A program made the position numbers and the translations under genes. Under the pieces are notes generated by a model. The model was given only the letters and a program-made list of their open reading frames with translations. It was not told where the DNA came from and did not search any database. A stretch of 7,517 nucleotides of DNA, taken from Planctomycetota bacterium (GTDB lineage: Bacteria; Planctomycetota; Planctomycetia; Pirellulales; Pirellulaceae). Shown here one piece after another: positions 1 to 6,229 of the stretch. The stretch lies in assembly GCA_024274855.1 (NCBI GenBank), contig JAJSAJ010000410.1:1-7517 (forward strand). Reading direction: 5' to 3'. Within the stretch, counting starts at the first letter, position 1. Each line of letters starts with the position of its first letter.

Positions 1-38
1 AGACTTTGTTGTCCGTTTATTGGTTAAGCACACTCCCA

Positions 39-69
39 TTGGCATTGGGCGGTCGTGGACGGCTATAAT
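39..69 (+). promoter_or_regulatory. Possible sigma70-like promoter upstream of the GH51 gene
   Basis: A perfect TATAAT hexamer lies at 64-69, with TTGGCA (5 of 6 to the consensus -35) at 39-44. The 19-base spacer is longer than the preferred 17. If used, it would give a leader of about 200 bases before the GH51 start. Planctomycete promoters are poorly defined and short matches arise by chance, so this is tentative. Nothing else convincing was seen in the 275 bases before the gene: no RNA gene and no recognisable coding sequence. Confidence 0.25.
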
Positions 70-263
70 ACCGTGGATTTGGTGATGCCGCATGACCAGG
101 TCGCGCCGGTTAGGTCGGTCAGTTTAGCCGTGAACGATTTCTGCGGGAACTCGAAAATGCCTACAGCCGAACAGGAACTCAGATCAGGATTGAAGAAAAA
201 AAATGAATTTCTCTCCCACCAGAATTCAAATCAAACCAGTTTCTGGGCCTTTGAAAAAATTAC

Positions 264-267
264 GAGG
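264..267 (+). promoter_or_regulatory. Ribosome binding site of the GH51 gene
   Basis: GAGG at 264-267 ends 8 bases before the ATG at 276. This supports the ATG at 276, although a GTG at 273 in the same frame is directly adjacent. The next in-frame ATG, at 312, would shorten the leader to start just before the hydrophobic segment. Confidence 0.5.
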
Positions 268-275
268 TAGTCGTG

Positions 276-2258
276 ATGCAGACCAAAATAATGCAAAACC
301 CTCTTTTCCGAATGCCCGTATTCGGGATGTTATGGCTGGCCGTTTTAGGGGGGGGCGACCACACAGACCTATGGGCTGGCGGACCAACAGCGGAGACTAC
401 GGACAAGGCGGTGGAGATAGTGATCGACGGATCGGTTCGTCGTGAACCGATCTCGCCTTTGATCTATTCGCAGTTTATCGAGCATCTCGGCCGCTGCATT
501 TACGGTGGGATCTGGGCCGAAATGTTGGAGGATCGTAAGTTTCTGGAACCGGTTGGCGGCGACGCGTCTGTCTGGAAAACCGTTGCCGGAAAAGGACGTG
601 TGGATATGGAAACGAACGATCCCTTTGTCGGCAAGCAGTCGCCCAGGATGTCGGCCGGTGTTACCGAGCGATCTGGGATTCTCCAAGGTGGACTTGGGTT
701 GGAACAAGAGCAAAGCTATTCGGGTTATATTTGGCTTAAGGTTGTGTCCGGAAATCCGGTCGTTCAAGTTCGCCTGATTTGGGGAGAGGAGATCGGCGAC
801 CGGACGGAATTGCAGTTTGGCGATCTGGCAACCGACTTCGGCAAGTATCCCTTAGTCTTTACGTCGGGCAAGGATACTGACCAGGGACGGATTGAAGTCA
901 CCGTGCGGGGCGGCAGTTGTGTGATTGGTACGATCTCTTTGATGCCGGCGGACAATGTCCAGGGCATGCGAGTGGACACGCTGCGGTTGCTCAAAGAGCT
1001 CGGCGCGCCCCTGTATCGATGGCCGGGCGGCAATTTTGTGAGTGGCTATGACTGGCGAGACGGTATCGGAGACCGCGACCATCGGCCACCTCGGCGGAAT
1101 CCTGCATGGAAAGGGATCGAGCACAATGACTTCGGACTGGACGAGTTTATTGTGTTTTGCCGAGCGGTTGATGCCGAACCATTGATCGTGGTCAATACCG
1201 GTTTTGGCGGTGCGTATTCCGCTGCACAAGAGGTCGAATACGCAAACGGCGATACGGAATCGATCGGCGGAGGATGGCGGGCGAAGAACGGACACTCCGA
1301 CCCCTATCATGTGAAATGGTGGGGAGTTGGCAATGAAATGTACGGGCGTTGGCAGTTGGGCCATACCGCTTTGCGTTTCTACACGCGCAAGCATAACCTG
1401 GTCGTCGATGCGATGCGGCAAGTCGATCCATCCATCCAAGTCGTCGGTGTTGGCGCATTGGGCAATCGTGATCCCCACGATCCAGATGAAAAACGCGGAT
1501 GGACGCGCGGAATGCTTGAGCAATGTGCGGATCGGATGGACCTTATTTCAGAACACTTTTACTGTGGAACCCGTAAAAACTTGCTCGAACATATTCGTCA
1601 GATCCCCGATCAAATCCGGGCGAAGGCAGAAGGGCATCGCAAGCTTCGCGAAGAGCTGCCCCAATTGAAAGACAAAGATATTCGGATCGCGATGGACGAA
1701 TGGAACTATTGGCATCGGCCCTATGTCTATGGCGACTTGGGCTGCATTTACCGATTACGCGATGCGATGGGTATCGCCGCGGGGATTCACGAGTTCGCTC
1801 GGAACACCGATGTCATTGCGGCCGCGAATTACGCGCAGACGGTCAATGTGATCGGCTGTATCAAGACAACGAAAACGGACGCGGCGTTCGCTACGACCGG
1901 GCTGGTGCTGAAACTGTATCGGCATCGATTCGGCAGTATTCCTATCCGGATTCGTGGCACCGATCCGACCACCGGAATCGATGTGGTGGCCGCGCTGACC
2001 AAAGACGGCAAGAATCTGACGATCGGCGTCGTGAACCCGCTTGCCAACGCTCAGACACTTCGGGTCCGATGCCAGGACCTTCATCCACAACCCGAGGGCA
2101 TCGTGTGGGAGATTACCGGCGAGGACCCGAATGCTTTCAATGAGCCGGGAAAGCCGCCTGCTGTCGAAATCAAACAGCGAGCCATTCAGTTCGGTGGCCA
2201 ATTAGAAATAGGACCGTTCAGTATCAGTGTTTTTCAAATCCCTCTTAGGGCTCAATAG
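276..2258 (+). CDS. Secreted alpha-L-arabinofuranosidase, glycoside hydrolase family 51
   Basis: Predicted retaining glycosidase that removes terminal alpha-L-arabinofuranosyl groups from arabinan, arabinoxylan or related plant or algal polymers. The 660-residue product opens with a short hydrophobic stretch (about residues 13-26) that looks like a signal peptide, so export is likely. Residues about 45-90 match the N-terminal part of GH51 (SPLIYSQFIEHLGRCIYGG). About 100-225 is a beta-rich carbohydrate-binding-like insert. The catalytic barrel starts near 230 (RWPGGNFVSGYDWRDGIG at 249-266). The acid/base is Glu354 in WWGVGNEMYG and the nucleophile is Glu475 in MDEWNYWH; their 121-residue spacing fits the family. 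The C-terminal 110 residues or so form the usual beta domain. The length fits the larger secreted GH51 enzymes rather than the compact intracellular ones of about 500 residues. ATG 276 was chosen for its GAGG site. An 8-G run (348-355) in the leader is odd. Substrate is inferred from family only. Confidence 0.93.
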   Translation: MQTKIMQNPLFRMPVFGMLWLAVLGGGDHTDLWAGGPTAETTDKAVEIVIDGSVRREPISPLIYSQFIEHLGRCIYGGIWAEMLEDRKFLEPVGGDASVWKTVAGKGRVDMETNDPFVGKQSPRMSAGVTERSGILQGGLGLEQEQSYSGYIWLKVVSGNPVVQVRLIWGEEIGDRTELQFGDLATDFGKYPLVFTSGKDTDQGRIEVTVRGGSCVIGTISLMPADNVQGMRVDTLRLLKELGAPLYRWPGGNFVSGYDWRDGIGDRDHRPPRRNPAWKGIEHNDFGLDEFIVFCRAVDAEPLIVVNTGFGGAYSAAQEVEYANGDTESIGGGWRAKNGHSDPYHVKWWGVGNEMYGRWQLGHTALRFYTRKHNLVVDAMRQVDPSIQVVGVGALGNRDPHDPDEKRGWTRGMLEQCADRMDLISEHFYCGTRKNLLEHIRQIPDQIRAKAEGHRKLREELPQLKDKDIRIAMDEWNYWHRPYVYGDLGCIYRLRDAMGIAAGIHEFARNTDVIAAANYAQTVNVIGCIKTTKTDAAFATTGLVLKLYRHRFGSIPIRIRGTDPTTGIDVVAALTKDGKNLTIGVVNPLANAQTLRVRCQDLHPQPEGIVWEITGEDPNAFNEPGKPPAVEIKQRAIQFGGQLEIGPFSISVFQIPLRAQ

Positions 2259-2304
2259 CCCCGTAGCGATTACCGAGCCTGGAGGTCCCCCTGGAAACAC
2301 GGTC

Positions 2305-2327
2305 TGGCTGGAGTTTGAGCCATTTTT
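2305..2327 (+). terminator. Weak Rho-independent terminator-like hairpin after the GH51 gene
   Basis: TGGCT (2305-2309) and AGCCA (2318-2322) can pair into a 5-bp stem with an 8-base loop, followed directly by TTTTT at 2323-2327. It lies 46 bases past the GH51 stop codon, in the right place and orientation. The stem is short and only partly GC, so termination strength is doubtful. A second 5-bp hairpin (GGGCT/AGCCC, 2248-2261) overlaps the stop codon but has no T run. Confidence 0.35.
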
Positions 2328-2465
2328 CATGGACTTACTGAATGTCTTGCCATCGACTTTGCCATCCCAAATCGCGGCACCCTATCGCACCTTCAACGGC
2401 TTGGTTTGGGGGATTGTCATCGGTTCTCTCTTGAGGTTCCGTGAAGCGGAAAAGACCGTTTCGCA

Positions 2466-3131
2466 CTACTCGGTGGGGGCTGTTTGCATGAATTGTGGCG
2501 CGGTAACTCCCATCGACACGTAAATGCTCATAAGGCCCTCGACAGACATATTGGCCGGGTGGATTGCGGCGACTGGAACGAACATCAATGCGCCTCCGAA
2601 AGGAACGGGGGCGGTAGGAATCATGACGATTTGATAGTCGAGGTCACCGATCCGAAACTTCTGGGGTGAGACCAGAAGTGCCAGAATGCCAGCCCCCCCT
2701 TCGCTGCCGAAGAGACAGAATACGACGCTCATGCCCTCAATATCTGCCTGGTCTTGCTTGTCCAACATCGAAACCAATTGTCTCGATGTCTTGTAGATGC
2801 TGCCGATCAAGGGGAGGCGATTGACCACTGAATCGACCACTCTCTGCATCAGGCGGCGAGCTCCCGTTTCGATCGCGACACCCAACAAGAAGATTACGCC
2901 CAACACAAAAAGCCAACCGAAAATGTAGGCCAGCGTTTGATTGTTGTTGAACTGAAGGCCCAGTTTGCGAACCCCCACGCCAATCGTTGTCTGAGGGCCG
3001 ATGTAAGTCTGCAAGAATCCTGTAACCCAAATGACGATTGCGACGGTGACAACCAATGGCAGAATTGCAAAAACCCCAGCCAAAAAATACCGCAACAACT
3101 TTTTCCCGGCTGGTAGAAACGGGTTTTCCAT
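2466..3131 (-). CDS. DUF502 family two-helix membrane protein
   Basis: A 221-residue inner-membrane protein of the DUF502 family, whose biochemical role is not established. Two membrane segments are visible, about residues 14-40 (starting RYFLAGVFAILPLVVTVAIV) and 67-87. They are followed by the family's conserved LPLIGSIYKTSRQL stretch (106-119) and a soluble C-terminal domain with PTAPVPFGGALMFVP (172-186), matching the family's proline-rich signature. The length is typical of the family. The ATG at 3131 has AAGGAG at 3141-3146, 9 bases upstream, which fixes the start. It lies 62 bases downstream of the DUF1559 gene on the same strand with no obvious terminator between, so co-transcription is plausible. 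It converges on the GH51 gene across 207 bases. Homologues are widespread in bacteria and also occur in plants, but I infer no specific function. Confidence 0.88.
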   Translation of the reverse strand: MENPFLPAGKKLLRYFLAGVFAILPLVVTVAIVIWVTGFLQTYIGPQTTIGVGVRKLGLQFNNNQTLAYIFGWLFVLGVIFLLGVAIETGARRLMQRVVDSVVNRLPLIGSIYKTSRQLVSMLDKQDQADIEGMSVVFCLFGSEGGAGILALLVSPQKFRIGDLDYQIVMIPTAPVPFGGALMFVPVAAIHPANMSVEGLMSIYVSMGVTAPQFMQTAPTE

Positions 3132-3193
3132 GCAAAAGAACTCCTTCTGTCATCTTAAGGCGTGCTGTACCCACAACTCCAAGTAGGCCTTCG

Positions 3194-4126
3194 TCAAGGA
3201 ATTGGGCCGATCGCGTTGCCGTCGGCCGGTTGGATCATGTTGCGCAGCGGCTGGCTATCAACGCCGGCTGATAACGCGTGGACGCTGCCGTCGGCGAATA
3301 TGACGTTGGCAACCCCCGGATGGTTACTGCTGATCGAATTAGCGCCGGCATTGATGGCAAACTGCATCGTGCTGAAGTTCAGGTCCACGTCGGGTTGCGT
3401 CCAGGGCACAGGCGTGGCCGTTTCGACAACGGCGATCGTATTGGCCGTGCCGTCCGTGATATTTCTAAATGCGATCCCTTTGTTGGGCGAAAAGAGTGTT
3501 TGCGGAAACTTCTTCGGGTCGCCGATGATCACCACATAGTTGGTTTCATTGCCTGTCCCGACTTGTGGAGACGAGGGACAGCGAAAAACGGCAGGCATCT
3601 GCGAGGCGACGGCCATGTTGTTCGGGCTGTCCCAGGGCTCATTGAAATCATATTGGTCATACAACGCATTTCCTTCGACAAATGGCAATATCATGACTCG
3701 CCAGCTATGCATTGGCTTGCCATTCTTGTCAGCGATGTAGGCCGGCGGAAAGCATTTGTGTACATCGTGGTAATTGTGAAGGGCCAAGCCAATCTGCTTC
3801 AAGTTGTTTGAGCATTGCATGCGCCGAGCGGCCTCGCGCGCCGCTTGGACTGCGGGCAGCAGTAGAGCGACTAACAAGCCCGGTCCAATGCAAAGACACA
3901 TTACGCCCAACACAATCAAGACGACCATCGTCGAACTGCTGCCACCCGAGGACGGCGCTGAACTGACCGGAGCACCCAATGGTTTCGCGCCGGGATCCAG
4001 GCTGAAGGAGGTGTCGGGGATTGTAATAGTCTGGCCACAGCTGGCGCACGGGCCGGACGTGCCCGCATATTGGTCAGCAACCGTTGTCTGGCTTCCACAG
4101 TGTGGACATGTGAATGGAATCGGCAT
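3194..4126 (-). CDS. DUF1559 protein with N-terminal zinc ribbon and internal membrane anchor
   Basis: A 310-residue member of the DUF1559 family (prepilin-like, expanded in Planctomycetes; function unknown). Residues 1-35 form a zinc ribbon with Cys7, Cys10, Cys27 and Cys30 (CPHC-X16-CASC). A Pro/Ser/Gly-rich linker (about 38-65) follows, then a membrane helix (about 67-91). The family hallmark LLPAVQAAREAARRMQCSNN (89-108) leads into a globular domain with KQIGLALHNYHD and FPP. The C-terminal H-X9-DG motif is His269 to Asp279-Gly280. Typical relatives start with a type IV prepilin leader (GFTLVELLV-like); that is absent here, so cleavage and pilus assembly are doubtful. I infer a cytoplasmic zinc ribbon with the main domain outside the membrane. 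The reading frame stays open to 4330, but ATG 4126 is preferred: it has GGGAGG upstream and the protein then begins directly with the zinc ribbon. Confidence 0.9.
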   Translation of the reverse strand: MPIPFTCPHCGSQTTVADQYAGTSGPCASCGQTITIPDTSFSLDPGAKPLGAPVSSAPSSGGSSSTMVVLIVLGVMCLCIGPGLLVALLLPAVQAAREAARRMQCSNNLKQIGLALHNYHDVHKCFPPAYIADKNGKPMHSWRVMILPFVEGNALYDQYDFNEPWDSPNNMAVASQMPAVFRCPSSPQVGTGNETNYVVIIGDPKKFPQTLFSPNKGIAFRNITDGTANTIAVVETATPVPWTQPDVDLNFSTMQFAINAGANSISSNHPGVANVIFADGSVHALSAGVDSQPLRNMIQPADGNAIGPIP

Positions 4127-4136
4127 AGCTTGCGAG

Positions 4137-4142
4137 CCTCCC
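4137..4142 (-). promoter_or_regulatory. Ribosome binding site that fixes the DUF1559 start
   Basis: On the minus strand this reads GGGAGG, 10 bases before the ATG at 4126. It supports a start there rather than at the far end of the open frame (4330), which would add 68 residues with no domain-like character. Confidence 0.6.
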
Positions 4143-4341
4143 GGACCAAGATTGAAGAATGGGACGTTCACTGCCAACGAAGGCGCGAAATGCAGACCAA
4201 AGGAGGCTGCGATTCGGCTCGGAACGCCGTCGCGGCTCCAGTTGCAAACGCTGCTTCCCCGCTGACTGCTGGAAGCCGGCCACAATGCGACAAGGGCCAC
4301 ACGTTTGACAGGATCGCCGACGGCCAGCATGGCACAGAACC

Positions 4342-4370
4342 AGTATGCCGTTATTGCACGTGGAAGACAA
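4342..4370 (-). promoter_or_regulatory. Very tentative promoter in the adaptor-DUF1559 gap
   Basis: The 273 bases between the adaptor stop and the DUF1559 start are long enough to hold a promoter. The best match seen on the minus strand is TTGTCT (4370-4365), 17 bases, then CATACT (4347-4342), each 4 of 6 to the sigma70 consensus. This is near chance level. No terminator with a T run was seen after the adaptor gene. Confidence 0.15.
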
Positions 4371-4399
4371 CAGTCGCATGGAAAAGAAAGGGCCGCCTG

Positions 4400-6058
4400 C
4401 TATTCGAGCGATACATCCTGAACTCGCTCCTTTTCGGGGGAAATCCCCGGCTCGATCGCCGGCGCGTCGTCCAGGACAGCAGACGGGTTCAAAATCACCA
4501 CTTCGTTCTCCGACAAACCTCGCGTGATTTCGATCATTTTGTCGTTCGTGCGACCGACCTCCACGATACGTTTTGTCGGAGTTCCGGCGTCAACGACGTA
4601 GCACCAAATCTCCGAACCTCGCTGGATCAGCCCCTGGACCGGGATACAGATCGTGTCAATCAGTCGAGCGACATGCATCTCAGCCACCGCGGTCATGCCT
4701 GGCTTCAGCTGATCGACTTCGCCGTCAATGGTCAGAATCGTCTGATACACCTTGGTATTCGAGGCGAGCCAGCCACCGGGATCGGGCAGCACGGCAACCG
4801 AAGTCACCTTGCCCGAGTAAGTTCGCTCGGGGAATGCATCGACGCGGATCGTGGCCTTCAAACCGGTCTTGATGCGATTGACAACCGATTCGTGGACCGC
4901 CGTCTTCACCTGCATGTGTTTCAAATCGGGTAACGTCATCAGGCGTTGCCGGTCTCGGACCGCCTCACCTTCGGCGATCGTCGACGAGCTTCCCCACCGA
5001 CTGCTTGCCACGGCGTATGCGACCATACCCTCGGCAGGGGCGTAAATCTTGCATTTCTCGAGCTGATCGCGGTAGCGCGCCAGGCGCTCCTCTTCTCGAG
5101 CCAGTTGCCGATCAGCTGAGTCCTTAGCCGACTTGGCCTGTATCAAAAGGGCTTCATTGTCGTGCCCGACCTGGACCAAGTGCCGTTCCGCCGATTCGAG
5201 CGCGCCTTGCAGCTTCTTTTTGGTCCGAACATAGGTGTACTTAACCAGTTCTTTGCGCCGAGCTATCTCGCGGTTCAGAGCTGTCTCGGCCCGCAATGCC
5301 TTCAGTTCCGCTTGGGCCAAGTCCCCTTTACTCTTGTAGCCTAACTCGGCCAGATGCTTCGCCGCATTGCGGTTGGTTGTGTCTATTTCCTTCTCTGCCT
5401 CGCGTCTCTGGATCGCGAGTTCGATGTCTTGCAATGCGATTTGAAACGTCCCGCCGTGCTCATCTTCATACTGCTGGAGAGCCAGTTTGGCCAATTGAAC
5501 ATCGATATTTGCTTTATCGAGCAACGTCTTGTTCCGCGACACGCGATTCTTATAGAGAACGGTGGCTCGAATCTGCCAGGATCGAGCGCGATCGGTCGCC
5601 AGCACCTGCTTGTCCAGACGTTCAAGATGAGACGATGTGTCCAGTTCGACCAGCAAGTCCCCCTTCTTGACTTCTGAGCCGTTCGGAATCAGCCACAAAA
5701 CCGGGGTTCCCGCAACGCCGTCACCGTGCACATCATCCACCTCACAAAGCACGGCTGCGTCGTTCTGGCTCTCCAGCGAGCCGCGTTCCGTCACCGTGAT
5801 CGGTAAGTCGCGCTTCTGTACCGTGTGGTAGATGAATGCGGAATCACGTGCTTCCGGTTTCGCCGAGAAGCTGGACAACGCCGCTATGATCGAAAGCGCC
5901 GCAATCGCAGACACACCGGCAACGGCGGTCCTTTTTCGAAATCGTTTTTTCGACTTCGAGGCACCTCTCCTCTGGCGGGAGCTCGCGGTGTTCCCACCAC
6001 GCTGCGTGACCGTCTCGTCCAAGACCGTCATATCGGTTGCCGAGGAAGATATACTCAT
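4400..6058 (-). CDS. HlyD/RND-type periplasmic adaptor (membrane fusion protein)
   Basis: Predicted membrane fusion protein that bridges an inner-membrane exporter to an outer-membrane channel across the periplasm. In the 552-residue form, residues 1-43 are a Ser/Thr-rich then strongly basic cytoplasmic tail (SKSKKRFRKR), followed by one membrane helix (about 44-62). The first half of the lipoyl/barrel-sandwich domain (NGSEVKKGDLLVELD, 126-140) leads into a long charged helical hairpin (about 143-335). The second lipoyl half (CKIYAPAEGMVAYA, 336-349), a beta-barrel (about 383-468) and the membrane-proximal domain with GLSENEVVILNP complete the fold. This order matches MacA/HlyD adaptors. ATG 6058 is chosen for AGGAAG 12 bases upstream; a GTG at 6094 would add 12 residues but has no clear site. 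No ABC, RND or MFS transporter or TolC-like gene is in the window, so the partner is unknown. The hairpin is longer than in short RND adaptors. Confidence 0.9.
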   Translation of the reverse strand: MSISSSATDMTVLDETVTQRGGNTASSRQRRGASKSKKRFRKRTAVAGVSAIAALSIIAALSSFSAKPEARDSAFIYHTVQKRDLPITVTERGSLESQNDAAVLCEVDDVHGDGVAGTPVLWLIPNGSEVKKGDLLVELDTSSHLERLDKQVLATDRARSWQIRATVLYKNRVSRNKTLLDKANIDVQLAKLALQQYEDEHGGTFQIALQDIELAIQRREAEKEIDTTNRNAAKHLAELGYKSKGDLAQAELKALRAETALNREIARRKELVKYTYVRTKKKLQGALESAERHLVQVGHDNEALLIQAKSAKDSADRQLAREEERLARYRDQLEKCKIYAPAEGMVAYAVASSRWGSSSTIAEGEAVRDRQRLMTLPDLKHMQVKTAVHESVVNRIKTGLKATIRVDAFPERTYSGKVTSVAVLPDPGGWLASNTKVYQTILTIDGEVDQLKPGMTAVAEMHVARLIDTICIPVQGLIQRGSEIWCYVVDAGTPTKRIVEVGRTNDKMIEITRGLSENEVVILNPSAVLDDAPAIEPGISPEKERVQDVSLE

Positions 6059-6070
6059 TAGGCTGGCTAG

Positions 6071-6076
6071 CTTCCT
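6071..6076 (-). promoter_or_regulatory. Ribosome binding site favouring the ATG 6058 start
   Basis: On the minus strand this reads AGGAAG, 12 bases before ATG 6058. The spacing is slightly long, but the alternative GTG at 6094 has no purine-rich site in the preceding 15 bases and sits inside the 8-bp palindrome CACGCGTG (6092-6099). Confidence 0.4.
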
Positions 6077-6095
6077 ATCGTGCAAATTGTTCACG

Positions 6096-6115
6096 CGTGC
6101 CGTGGGGAACGCACG
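6096..6115. repeat. Short inverted repeat upstream of the adaptor gene
   Basis: CGTGC (6096-6100) and GCACG (6111-6115) are perfect inverted repeats around a 10-base centre, with a possible G-U pair extending the stem. It lies 38 bases before the adaptor ATG, so it could be a leader hairpin or operator half-sites. A 5-bp repeat is common by chance. Confidence 0.25.
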
Positions 6116-6162
6116 TCTTGGCAGGTCTGATTTCGATGGGAAACGGGTTCACATCAGGTCAC

Positions 6163-6176
6163 TGAAAGTACTTTCA
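6163..6176. promoter_or_regulatory. Perfect 14-bp palindrome, candidate operator
   Basis: TGAAAGTACTTTCA is identical to its reverse complement over all 14 bases. It sits in the 171-base gap between the GH109-like gene and the adaptor gene, about 105 bases before the adaptor ATG. The position and uninterrupted symmetry suit a binding site for a homodimeric regulator. There is no T run beside it and no loop, so it is unlikely to be a terminator. I do not recognise the regulator. Confidence 0.4.
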
Positions 6177-6191
6177 TGCTAACCGATGGAT

Positions 6192-6206
6192 GCCTGCTCG
6201 GCAAGC
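6192..6206 (-). terminator. Hairpin after the GH109-like gene without a T run
   Basis: On the minus strand GCTTGC and GCAGGC form a 6-bp stem (one G-U pair) with a 3-base loop, 23 bases past the stop codon. No run of T follows, so it is not a canonical intrinsic terminator. It may stabilise the transcript end or simply be a chance fold. Confidence 0.2.
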
Positions 6207-6229
6207 GTTTCCGTTGCTGCCCCCTTTTG

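Noticed and set aside
55..270. Open frame of 71 codons ending just before the GH51 start
   Set aside because: GTG start without a ribosome binding site, no recognisable domain, and the composition looks like random translation of a leader region.
852..1523. 223-codon open frame antisense to the GH51 gene
   Set aside because: It lies wholly inside a well-supported GH51 coding sequence that includes the Glu354 motif; the translation has no family features.
2227..2523. 98-codon plus-strand open frame at the convergent junction
   Set aside because: It overlaps the ends of both the GH51 and DUF502 genes, and its sequence has no recognisable features or start signal.
4127..4330. 68-residue N-terminal extension of the DUF1559 protein
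   Set aside because: Frame is open, but the residues are not domain-like and a good ribosome binding site precedes the ATG at 4126, where the zinc ribbon begins.
4070..4933. 287-codon plus-strand open frame across the adaptor C terminus and the DUF1559 start
   Set aside because: Antisense shadow of two clear minus-strand genes, with no domain-like sequence.
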